64,000 bases of DNA from Streptomyces sulfonofaciens. Lineage in GTDB: Bacteria; Actinomycetota; Actinomycetes; Streptomycetales; Streptomycetaceae. The DNA is taken from NCBI RefSeq assembly GCF_014656295.1, contig NZ_BNCD01000017.1, positions 1 to 64,000 of the forward strand, in the 5' to 3' direction. Position 1 is the first letter of the stretch, and every line of letters begins with the position of its first letter. The translations under genes were made by a program, and so were the position numbers. This document shows positions 46,186 to 54,467 of the stretch, in pieces. The notes under the pieces were generated by a model, which did no database searches, was not told the DNA's origin, and saw only the letters and a program-made list of their open reading frames with translations.

Positions 46186-47421
46186 CTACCAGGTGACCGG
46201 CAACTCGGCCACGCCGCCCTGCTGCACGTACGGGGCGTGACCGGGCACCTGTGAGGCGGGCACCGCAAGACGCAGCGTCGGAACGCGCTCGAAGAGGGTC
46301 GTGAGCGCGATCTCCAGTTCGGCGCGGGCCAGGATCCGGCCGATGCAGTTGTGGATGCCGTGGCCGAACGCGACATGGCGGGCGGCGGCGCGGTCCAGGT
46401 CCAGCACGTCGGGATCCGACCAGACGGCCGGGTCCCGGTTCATCAGCATGGTGGAGACGACGACACCGTCGCCCGCCCTGATGGTCCGCCCGGCGACGCC
46501 GATGTCCGCGAGAGCCACCCGGGGCAGCCCGTCGGCGACGGAGACGAGCCGGGTCAGCTCGTCCACCGCGGCCGGTGCCAGGGCGGGGTCGGCGCGCAGC
46601 CGCCGCAGTTGCCCGGGGTGCTCCAGCAGGACCAGCACGGCGGAGGCCAGGGTCGTCGCGGTGCTCTCCGAGCCGCCCAGCAGGACCACGCAGGTCATCG
46701 CGATCTCCTCGCGGCCAAGGCCGGGGTCGGCGGCCCGGTGCGCGATGAGGTCGTCGACGAGTCCTTCGCCGGGCTGCCGTTCCCGGGCGGCGACGAGATC
46801 GGTGAGATAGGTCCTGATCTCGACGAAGGCGTCCTCGGGCGAGCCGCCGCCGTCGTCGTCGCGGGGCGGGGAGAGCATGCGCCGGGAGCGGTCCGCGAAC
46901 CAGTGGCGGTCCTGGGGCGGCACGCCCAGTGCCGCGAAGGTCGCCGCGAAGGTCAGCGGCAGCGCGAAGGCGCCCACCAGCTCCGCTTCCGCACCGCTGG
47001 TGAGCATCGCGTCGGCCAGGTCCTGCGCGGACCGCTCGATGCCCGGGCGCAGCGCCGCCACCCGCCGGATGCCGAAGGCCGCGGCCACCCTCCTGCGCTG
47101 CCGGGCGTGCTCCGGATCATCGGTGCCCACCAGCGGCAGCACGATGCGCTGCGTGCGCTGCTGCTCCGCCTGGCGCTGAGTCAGATGGGGGAAGCCCGGG
47201 TGCAGGGTGTCGGAGGACAGTCTCGGATCGAGCAGCAGGGCGCGGCCCTCCTGGTACCCGGTGACCAGCCAGATCCGCCGTCCGTCGTACAGCGTCACCC
47301 GCGTCAGCGGGCCCCGGGCGCGCAGGGCCGCGTAGCCGGGAGGCATCTGGTACGGACAGGTGCGCTCCATCGGGAAGGGCGGGGCGCCCTCGGCGTCGGA
47401 CGGTGTGCCGGTGGCTGCCAC
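46186..47421 (-). CDS. cytochrome P450
   Basis: 411 residues, normal bacterial length. The heme motif FGHGIHNCIG carries Cys359. The K-helix ExxR appears as DELTR, i.e. Glu-Leu-Thr-Arg. The I-helix reads LGGSESTATT, with Ser where most P450s have the proton-relay Thr after the acidic residue. GTG 47421 follows GAGGAGA; a longer frame to 47511 lacks such a site. It points toward the PTM operon from the far side and is probably its tailoring oxidase, as P450s occur at the end of many PTM clusters. It has its own promoter, so it may be regulated separately. Confidence 0.92.
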   Translation of the reverse strand: MAATGTPSDAEGAPPFPMERTCPYQMPPGYAALRARGPLTRVTLYDGRRIWLVTGYQEGRALLLDPRLSSDTLHPGFPHLTQRQAEQQRTQRIVLPLVGTDDPEHARQRRRVAAAFGIRRVAALRPGIERSAQDLADAMLTSGAEAELVGAFALPLTFAATFAALGVPPQDRHWFADRSRRMLSPPRDDDGGGSPEDAFVEIRTYLTDLVAARERQPGEGLVDDLIAHRAADPGLGREEIAMTCVVLLGGSESTATTLASAVLVLLEHPGQLRRLRADPALAPAAVDELTRLVSVADGLPRVALADIGVAGRTIRAGDGVVVSTMLMNRDPAVWSDPDVLDLDRAAARHVAFGHGIHNCIGRILARAELEIALTTLFERVPTLRLAVPASQVPGHAPYVQQGGVAELPVTW

Positions 47422-47750
47422 GGTTCTCCTCACTCCGCTCGGCGCGAGGAGTGCTGCGGCCTCGGGCACGGGGCGGAACCCGGCGCCCGCCCCGGTTCCG
47501 GGTACGGGCACGCCTGGCGTCCCGGCCGGCGCGGAAGGGACGTCACCCCAGATTCGCCGTGTGGCGGACCGGCCACCAGACGATCCGGAAGAAACCCCCC
47601 TTACGTGTCATTCACGTGTTATCACCGTCAGTGACTTCGAAGCCCTCGACGGCCCCGCGCGCTGCGCCGTGCGGTTCCGCATGCCGCGGTGCCCCTCCCG
47701 GTGGCGGCGGGGCGCAGGCGGCCCCGGCCGGCGCGGAGCGGGCAGGGCCG
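47422..47750. other. intergenic region upstream of the P450 gene
   Basis: 330 nt, no gene seen. An AT-richer patch at 47580-47640 holds two ACGTGT repeats (47603-47608 and 47614-47619, 11 nt apart) and a TCAC-N5-GTGA inverted repeat (47622-47634). It probably is the control region of the P450 gene on the minus strand. Confidence 0.5.
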
Positions 47751-48158
47751 TCAGCCGAGCCGGGGGATCTCGATGGCGGGGCACCGGTCCATGACCATCT
47801 CCAGGCCCGCGGCGCGGGTGCGCTCGTAGGCGGCCTCGTCGACGACGCCGAGCTGGAACCACACGGCCCTGGCGCCCTTGGCGACGGCTTCGTCCGCCAC
47901 GGCTCCCGCGAGGTCGCTGTTGACGAAGACGTCGACCACGTCCACGTCGAAGGGAACGGCTCCGAGGGACGGGTAGCCCTGCTCGCCGAGGACCGTCTCG
48001 GCCTTCGGGTGGACGGGGACGATCCGCTTGCCGTGGCGCTGCAGGACCTGCGCGACGCCGTAGGCGGCGCGCCGCTCGTTCGTGGAGAGTCCGACCACCG
48101 CCCAGGTGTCGCCGAGTTCGTCGAGGATCCTGCGGATCGTCCTGATGTCGCCGTGCAC
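47751..48158 (-). CDS. CoA-binding domain protein
   Basis: 135 residues, a single Rossmann-like CoA-binding domain (TWAVVGLSTNERRAAYGVA; later VWFQLGVVDEAAYERTRAAG). Such YccU-like proteins bind CoA or nucleotides, and their roles are poorly known. GTG 48158 follows GGGGAGG at 6 nt. Confidence 0.87.
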   Translation of the reverse strand: MHGDIRTIRRILDELGDTWAVVGLSTNERRAAYGVAQVLQRHGKRIVPVHPKAETVLGEQGYPSLGAVPFDVDVVDVFVNSDLAGAVADEAVAKGARAVWFQLGVVDEAAYERTRAAGLEMVMDRCPAIEIPRLG

Positions 48159-48285
48159 GCTGTGCCTCCCCTGGCTCGGGTGCTCACCCGCACCCGCACA
48201 ACGAACGACGGCCGCGCACCATTCCCGGCATCCCCGCGCGCGCGGACCCGGCCGCCCCCTCGCCCTCCCGTGCCCGGCGGCCGCA

Positions 48286-48291
48286 TACGCT
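48286..48291 (+). promoter_or_regulatory. -10 box TACGCT, leaderless promoter of the YigZ-like gene
   Basis: TACGCT ends 6 nt before ATG 48298, and no ribosome-binding site is present. Confidence 0.5.
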
Positions 48292-48297
48292 GGCCGG

Positions 48298-48924
48298 ATG
48301 CCGGACGAGTACCGCACCGTGCCCCGCGAGGGCAGCCACGAGACCGAGGTCAACCGCTCACGCTTCGTGTGCACCCTCGCGCCCGCCGGCACCGAGCAGG
48401 AGGCGCAGGAGTTCGTGGCCCGGGTCCGCCGCGCCCACGCCGACGCCAACCACAACTGCTTCGCCTACGTCATCGGGGCCGACGCCGCCGTGCAGAAGGC
48501 CGGCGACGACGGCGAGCCGGGCGGGACCGCGGGCGTGCCCATGCTGCAGATGCTGCTCCGCCGCGACATGCGCTACGTCGCCGCGGTCGTCACCCGGTAC
48601 TTCGGCGGCGTAAAGCTCGGCGCGGGCGGCCTCATCCGCGCCTACGGAGGGGCGGTCGGCGAGGCCCTGGACACGGTCGGCACGGTCACCCGCAGACGCT
48701 TCCGCCTGGTGACCGTGACCGTCGACCACCAGCGCGCCGGACGTCTGCAGAACGACCTGCGCACCGCCGGCCACGAGGTGCGCGACGTCCGCTACGCCGA
48801 GGCGGTCGTCCTCACCGTGGCCCTCCCGGACACCGGCGTCCCCGACTTCCGTGCCTGGCTCGCCGCCGCCACGGCAGGCGCCGCCCGGCTCGAACTCGGC
48901 GGCGAGGCCTACGGGGAGGCGTGA
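48298..48924 (+). CDS. YigZ/IMPACT family protein
   Basis: 208 residues. The UPF0029 signature appears as VTRYFGGVKLGAGGLIRAYG, preceded by DDGEPGGTAGVPML. The C-terminal ferredoxin-like domain (DUF1949 type) follows. The yeast and mammalian relatives modulate translation under stress; the bacterial role is unclear. The start is set by the upstream -10 box (leaderless). Confidence 0.9.
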   Translation: MPDEYRTVPREGSHETEVNRSRFVCTLAPAGTEQEAQEFVARVRRAHADANHNCFAYVIGADAAVQKAGDDGEPGGTAGVPMLQMLLRRDMRYVAAVVTRYFGGVKLGAGGLIRAYGGAVGEALDTVGTVTRRRFRLVTVTVDHQRAGRLQNDLRTAGHEVRDVRYAEAVVLTVALPDTGVPDFRAWLAAATAGAARLELGGEAYGEA

Positions 48925-49163
48925 CGCCGGGCGCGGAACCGGTTCGCCCAGGGCAGCGCGGACCGCGCAACCCGGTCCGCACCCGGGCACCGCACCCAGG
49001 CCCGCAGGCCCCGGCGCGGTAACGTCCGCACCCCGGGGCCGCGTCCGGCCGTGTGCTCCGGGAGCCCGGCTCCTGCGCCGCGGGCGGCTGGGCCCGGGCC
49101 ACGGATCCGGTACGGGAGCGCACCGGGTGCGGGAGCGCGCCAGGCGCTGTCAGTGGCGGCCTA

Positions 49164-49169
49164 TAGGGT
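49164..49169 (+). promoter_or_regulatory. -10 box TAGGGT, promoter of sbcDC
   Basis: TAGGGT, within CTATAGGGT, ends 8 nt before GTG 49178, and there is no Shine-Dalgarno sequence. A leaderless sbcD message is likely. Confidence 0.45.
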
Positions 49170-49177
49170 CGTTGCCC

Positions 49178-50341
49178 GTGAGGTTGCTGCATACGTCGGA
49201 CTGGCATCTGGGACGTGCGTTCCACCGGGTCAGCCTGCTGAACGCCCAGGCCGAGTTCCTCGCGTACCTGGTCGAAGTGGTCCGCGAGCACGCGGTGGAC
49301 GCCGTGCTCGTGGCCGGTGACGTCTACGACCGTGCGGTACCGCCGCTGGCCGCCGTCGAGCTGTTCGACGACGCCCTGCACCGGCTGGCCGAGTTGCGCG
49401 TGCCGACGGTCATGATCTCCGGGAACCACGACTCGGCCCGCAGACTCGGCGTGGGCGCCGGACTGATCGAAAGGGCCGGCATCCACCTGCGCACCGACCC
49501 CGCCCGCAGCGCCACGCCCGTCCTGCTGTCCGACCGGCACGGCGAGGTGGCCTTCTACGGCCTGCCGTACCTCGAACCCGCCCTGGTCAAGGACGAGTTC
49601 GCGGTGGACAGGCCGAGCCATGAGGCGGTACTCGGCGCCGCCATGGACCGCGTACGCGCCGACCTCGCACAACGCCCTCCCGGCACCCGCTCCGTGGCGC
49701 TCGCGCACGCCTTCGTCACCGGCGGCGAGGCGAGCGACAGCGAGCGGGACATCACCGTCGGCGGCGTGGCCGCGGTGCCCGCCGGTGTCTTCGCCGGCGT
49801 CGACTACACGGCACTGGGCCATCTGCACGGCAGTCAGACCATCAACGACCGTGTGCGCTACGCGGGCTCCCCGCTCGCCTACTCCTTCTCCGAGGCAGGG
49901 CACCGCAAGAGCATGTGGCTCGTCGACCTCGCCGCCGACGGCGCCGTCACCGCCGAGCGCATCGACTGCCCCGTGCCCCGCCCCCTCGCCCGGATACGCG
50001 GCACCCTCGCGGAACTGCTCGCCGACCCGCGGCTCACCGCGCACGAGGGCGCCTGGGTCGAGGCCACCCTGACCGACCGGGTACGCCCCGCGGAGCCGAT
50101 GGCCCGGCTGGGCGAGCGCTTCCCCGGCACCCTGAGCCTGGTCTTCGCCCCCGAGCGCGCCCCGGACGACCCGGAGGTGTCCTACGCCCGGCGCCTCGCG
50201 GGCCGCGACGACCAGCAGATCGCGGAGGACTTCGTCGCCCATGTGCGCGGCACGGGGCCCGACGAGGCCGAACGCGTCGTGCTGAGGGACGCGTTCGACA
50301 CCGCCCGCGCCGACGACGCGCTCCACGAGGTGGTCCGGTGA
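49178..50341 (+). CDS. sbcD: exonuclease subunit SbcD
   Basis: 387 residues, calcineurin-like phosphoesterase. Metal-binding motifs in order: DWHLGR, GDVYDR, GNHD and the later GHLHG. With SbcC it forms the Mre11/Rad50-like nuclease that trims hairpins and blocked DNA ends. GTG 49178 starts the protein at the conserved MRLLHTSDWHLG. Its stop overlaps the sbcC start as GTGA. Confidence 0.95.
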   Translation: MRLLHTSDWHLGRAFHRVSLLNAQAEFLAYLVEVVREHAVDAVLVAGDVYDRAVPPLAAVELFDDALHRLAELRVPTVMISGNHDSARRLGVGAGLIERAGIHLRTDPARSATPVLLSDRHGEVAFYGLPYLEPALVKDEFAVDRPSHEAVLGAAMDRVRADLAQRPPGTRSVALAHAFVTGGEASDSERDITVGGVAAVPAGVFAGVDYTALGHLHGSQTINDRVRYAGSPLAYSFSEAGHRKSMWLVDLAADGAVTAERIDCPVPRPLARIRGTLAELLADPRLTAHEGAWVEATLTDRVRPAEPMARLGERFPGTLSLVFAPERAPDDPEVSYARRLAGRDDQQIAEDFVAHVRGTGPDEAERVVLRDAFDTARADDALHEVVR

Positions 50342-53300
50342 GGCTGCACGGACTGCACGTCACGGCCTTCGGCCCCTTCGGCGGCCGGCAGGACATCGAC
50401 TTCGACGCCCTCTCCGCCGCCGGCCTCTTCCTCCTGCACGGGCCCACCGGCGCCGGCAAGACCTCCGTCCTCGACGCGGTCTGCTACGCCCTGTACGGGT
50501 CCGTGCCGGGCGCCCGGGGCACCGGCGGGCAGGGCACCGGACTGCGCAGCGATCACGCGGACCCCGGCATCCGTACCGAGGTGCGCCTGGAGTTCAGCGT
50601 CGCCGGCCGCCGTCTGGAGATCACCAGACAGCCCCCGTGGGAGCGCCCGAAACGCCGCGGCAGCGGCACCACCACCGACAAGGCGCACAGCGCCCTGCGC
50701 GAGTACGACGCGGCGACGGGCTCCTGGCGCGGCCTCAGCCGTTCGCACCAGGAGATCGGCGAGGAGATCGGCCTCCTGCTCGGTATGAGCAAGGAGCAGT
50801 TCTGCCAGGTCGTGCTGCTGCCCCAGGGAGACTTCGCACGCTTTCTGCGCGCCGACGCCGAGGCTCGCGGCAGGCTCCTCGGGCGGCTCTTCGACACCCG
50901 CAGGTTCGCCGCCGTCGAGCAGTACCTCGCCGAGCGCCGCCGGGCCGGCGAGGCCGCCGTCCGCGACGCCGACGCCGCTCTGCTCGCCGACGCCCACCGC
51001 ATCCAGCAGGCCGCGGGCGACGCCCTCGAACTCCCGCTGCCGGACGTCGCCCCCGGCGACCCCGGCCTGGCAGTCGCCCTGCTGACCTGGGCAGCCGTCG
51101 CCCGCTGCGGCGCCCGCGAACTGCTCGCCGTCAGGACGGTCTCGCTCGCCGCCGCCGAGGCCGCGGCCGCCGGCGCGGCCCGGCACCTGGGCGAAAGCCG
51201 CGAACTGCACCGCCTCCAGCGCCGGTTCGCCGAGGCCCGGGAGCGCGCCGACCGGCTGGCCGCCTCCGCGGACGAGCACCACCGCGACCAACTGGCGCTG
51301 GAGCGCGCCCGCAAGGCGGAAGCCGTCGCGCCCGCCCTCCGCCTGCGGGACGCGGCAGCCGACGAGCACAGCGCCGCCCGCGCCGCCGGCGAACGGGCCC
51401 GTGCCGCACTGCCCGCCGAGCTGTCCGGGGCCGGCGCCCCGGCGCTCGCGGCCGCCGCCCGCAGGGCGGCCGAGGAACTGGGGGCCCTGGAGACCGCCCG
51501 GCGCGCAGAACACCGCCTTTCGGAGATCGTCGAGGAGCGCACGGCACTGGACCGCCAGGAGCGCGCCGACGACGACCTCCTCCAGGAGGCGGAGGGCTGG
51601 CTCGCCGACTGGGCGCCCACCCGCGCCGCGCTCCAGGACGCCATCGACACCGCCCAGGACGCCGCCGCCCGCACCGAACACCTCGCGGCGCGCGTCGAGT
51701 CGGCCGAGGCGCGGCTCGCCGCGGCGCTCCGCCGCGACGACCTGGCCGCCGAGGCGGCGGCCGCTCAGGAGCATGCGCTCGCCGCCCGCGAACGCGCCGG
51801 CGCCGCCCACGAGCGCTGGCTCGACCTCAAGGAACAGCGCCTGCGCAGCATCGCCGCCGAGCTCGCCGCCGGCCTCGTGGACGGCCGCCCCTGCGACGTC
51901 TGCGGCGCCACCCGGCATCCCAGCCCGGCCCGTAAGTCCGCCGGCCACGTGGACGCCGCAGCCGAGGAGGCCGCCCTGGCCGCCCACCGGCGCGCCGAAG
52001 AGGCCCGTGGCGACGCGGAGCGCCGACTGAGCGGCGCCCGGGAGGCCCTCGCCGCCGCCACCGCGGAAGCATCCGCGACCGCCACCCCGCAACTCGCCGA
52101 GGAGGCCGACAACCTGCGGCGACAGTACGCCGAGGCGCACCGCACCGCATCCGGCGCGCATGCCGCGCGCGAAGCGCTCGCGACCGCCGAGCAGGAGCAC
52201 GGCCGCAGGCTCGCCGCCCAGCAGGAGGCGGCCCGCCGCGCCGCGTCCCGTGCCTCCCTGCGCGACGCGCTGGATCGCGAACGGGCGACCCTGGAGGAGG
52301 AGCTGACCCGCGCCCGCGGCACCGAGGACAGCGTGGCGGCCCGGGCTCGCCGCCTGGAGCGCCGCGTGGTCCTGCTCACGGACGCCGCGGATGCCGCGCG
52401 CGCCGCGGACGACACCGCCCAGCGGGTGAAGGACGCCGACGCACGCCTCGCCGACGCCGCGTTCCGCGCCGGGTTCGACACGCCAGGGGAGGCCGCGGCG
52501 GCGCTCCTCGACCCGGCCCGGCAGCGCGCGTTGCAACACCGCCTCGACACCCGGCGGCAGGAAGAGGCGGCCGTGCGCGCGGTACTCGCAGAGCAGGACA
52601 CCGCCGCCGCCGCGGGCCGCCCGCCGGCCGATCCCGGCGCCGCAGAGCGGACGGCCGCCACCGCCGAGCGGACACTGCGTGAGACGGCCTCCGCCCGCGA
52701 CGCCGCCGAGCGCCGCTGCACCGAGCTGGACCGCCTCTCCACGCGTGCCACCGCCGCGGCCGGGCGACTCGCGCCGTTGCGCGCCGGCCATGACCGGGTC
52801 GCCCGTATCGCCGCCCTCGCCGCAGGCACCTCCGCCGAGAACGACCGCAGGATGCGCCTGGAGTCCTATGTGCTCGCCGCCCGCCTCGAACAGGTCGCCG
52901 CGGCCGCCTCGGCGCGGTTGCGGCGCATGTCCCAGGGCCGCTACACCCTGGTGCACTCGGACGACCGTGCCGGGCGCGGCCGCTCGGGCCTCGGACTGCA
53001 CGTCGTCGATGCCTGGACCGGCCGCGAGCGGGACACGGCGACGCTCTCCGGCGGCGAGACGTTCTTCGCCTCACTCGCACTCGCGCTCGGTCTCGCCGAC
53101 GTCGTCACCGACGAGGCGGGCGGCGTCCGCCTCGACACGCTCTTCATCGACGAGGGCTTCGGCAGCCTGGACGACCAGACCCTCGACGAGGTGCTGGACG
53201 TCCTGGACGCCCTGCGCGAGCGCGACCGCAGCGTCGGCATCGTCAGCCACGTCGCCGACCTGCGCCGCCGGATCCACGCCCAGTTGGAGGTGGTCAAGGG

Positions 53301-53346
53301 GCGCGACGGGTCCTTCGTGCGACAGCGGGAGGCCGGCATGGTGTGA
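50338..53346 (+). CDS. sbcC: exonuclease subunit SbcC (SMC-like ATPase)
   Basis: 1002 residues. Walker A GPTGAGKT is at residues 35-42. A long Ala/Arg/Glu-rich coiled coil is interrupted by the zinc hook CDVC (Cys519, Cys522). The signature LSGGETFFASLALALGL and Walker B LFIDEGFGSLD are near the C-terminus. It is the Rad50-like partner of SbcD. GTG 50338 lies inside the sbcD stop, giving coupled translation and equal amounts. Confidence 0.95.
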   Translation: MRLHGLHVTAFGPFGGRQDIDFDALSAAGLFLLHGPTGAGKTSVLDAVCYALYGSVPGARGTGGQGTGLRSDHADPGIRTEVRLEFSVAGRRLEITRQPPWERPKRRGSGTTTDKAHSALREYDAATGSWRGLSRSHQEIGEEIGLLLGMSKEQFCQVVLLPQGDFARFLRADAEARGRLLGRLFDTRRFAAVEQYLAERRRAGEAAVRDADAALLADAHRIQQAAGDALELPLPDVAPGDPGLAVALLTWAAVARCGARELLAVRTVSLAAAEAAAAGAARHLGESRELHRLQRRFAEARERADRLAASADEHHRDQLALERARKAEAVAPALRLRDAAADEHSAARAAGERARAALPAELSGAGAPALAAAARRAAEELGALETARRAEHRLSEIVEERTALDRQERADDDLLQEAEGWLADWAPTRAALQDAIDTAQDAAARTEHLAARVESAEARLAAALRRDDLAAEAAAAQEHALAARERAGAAHERWLDLKEQRLRSIAAELAAGLVDGRPCDVCGATRHPSPARKSAGHVDAAAEEAALAAHRRAEEARGDAERRLSGAREALAAATAEASATATPQLAEEADNLRRQYAEAHRTASGAHAAREALATAEQEHGRRLAAQQEAARRAASRASLRDALDRERATLEEELTRARGTEDSVAARARRLERRVVLLTDAADAARAADDTAQRVKDADARLADAAFRAGFDTPGEAAAALLDPARQRALQHRLDTRRQEEAAVRAVLAEQDTAAAAGRPPADPGAAERTAATAERTLRETASARDAAERRCTELDRLSTRATAAAGRLAPLRAGHDRVARIAALAAGTSAENDRRMRLESYVLAARLEQVAAAASARLRRMSQGRYTLVHSDDRAGRGRSGLGLHVVDAWTGRERDTATLSGGETFFASLALALGLADVVTDEAGGVRLDTLFIDEGFGSLDDQTLDEVLDVLDALRERDRSVGIVSHVADLRRRIHAQLEVVKGRDGSFVRQREAGMV

Positions 53347-53477
53347 GGCGGCCGGCGCCTTCGCAATGCCCGGGACCGCGACCGGTGGCGGCGATGGGGT
53401 GCCACGCCCGGGGCAGCCGCCTGCCGGTGCCGAAAAGCGGATGCGGGACCGCGCCCGGCTGCGCATGATGACTCACC

Positions 53478-54323
53478 ATGCCCCTCCTCCCCGCACCCAC
53501 CGCCGCCCAGCTCCGCCGGGATCCCCTGCCACTGCGCGGCCGTACGGCCCTCGTCACCGGTGCCAGCCGCAGGAGCGGCATCGGCTACGCCGTGGCCAGG
53601 CGGCTCGCGGCCCTTGGCGCGAGCGTGTACCTGCACCACCACGTGCCGCACGACGCCGCCATGCCCTGGGGAGCGGACCGTATCGAGGAGGTGGTGGCCG
53701 GTGTCCGGGAGGCTCGGGCCGACCCGGCTGCCCTGGTCGCCGAAGGCCCCGGCGACCTCGCCGACCCGGCAGTTCCCGCCGAACTGGTCCACCGGGCCGC
53801 CGCGGCCCTCGGCGGACGGCTCGACATCCTCGTCGCCAACCATGCGCTCAGCGGTTCTGACGGTTCGCTCGCCACGATCGACGCCGCCGCGCTCGACGCC
53901 CACTGGGCCGTCGACGCGCGCTCCGTGATCCTCCTCGTCCAGGCCTACGCCCGGCTGCGGGCCGTCCTGCCGCCGCGCACCCCCGGCGGAAGGGTGGTGA
54001 TGATGACCTCCGGCCAGGACCACGACGGCGGGATGCCCGGCGAACTCGCCTACAGCCTGCAGAAGGGCGCCCTGGCCTCCGTGACGGGCTCCCTCGCGGC
54101 GACCCTCGCACCGGACGCCGTCACCGTGAACACCGTCAACCCCGGCCCGGTGGACACGGACTACTGCACGGGGGACGACTACGAACGGATCGCCGCGATG
54201 TCCCCGGCAGGCCGCTGGGGCATGCCCGACGACCCGGCCCGGCTGATCGCCTGGCTGGCCACCGACGAGGCGGAGTGGATCACCGGCCAGGTCATCGACT
54301 CGGAGGGCGGCTTCGCACGCTGA
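53478..54323 (+). CDS. SDR family oxidoreductase
   Basis: 281 residues. Cofactor motif TGASRRSGIG, which has one or two extra residues relative to the common TGASxGIG, as in FabG-like reductases with split glycine motifs. It has NHAL in place of NNAG, and Tyr192 and Lys196 in YSLQK. The C-terminal TGQVIDSEGGF is typical. The substrate is unknown. It is followed by a strong terminator and has no operon partner. Confidence 0.83.
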   Translation: MPLLPAPTAAQLRRDPLPLRGRTALVTGASRRSGIGYAVARRLAALGASVYLHHHVPHDAAMPWGADRIEEVVAGVREARADPAALVAEGPGDLADPAVPAELVHRAAAALGGRLDILVANHALSGSDGSLATIDAAALDAHWAVDARSVILLVQAYARLRAVLPPRTPGGRVVMMTSGQDHDGGMPGELAYSLQKGALASVTGSLAATLAPDAVTVNTVNPGPVDTDYCTGDDYERIAAMSPAGRWGMPDDPARLIAWLATDEAEWITGQVIDSEGGFAR

Positions 54324-54335
54324 GCGGGCCCGGGC

Positions 54336-54357
54336 GGCCCGGGCTTCGGCCCGGGCC
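54336..54357. terminator. terminator hairpin with TTCG loop
   Basis: GGCCCGGGC (54336-54344) and GCCCGGGCC (54349-54357) form a perfect 9-bp stem closed by TTCG, a very stable tetraloop. It lies 13 nt after the SDR stop and before the convergent DUF885 gene, so it may serve both. Confidence 0.85.
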
Positions 54358-54467
54358 CGGGTCCAGGCCCGGGTCCTGGGCCGGGGGGCGGTCAGGCGTC
54401 GGCCGCGGTGCGGTGCCCCGGCACACCGCACCGCACATCACACCGCACACCGCCACCGCGGGCCGGG

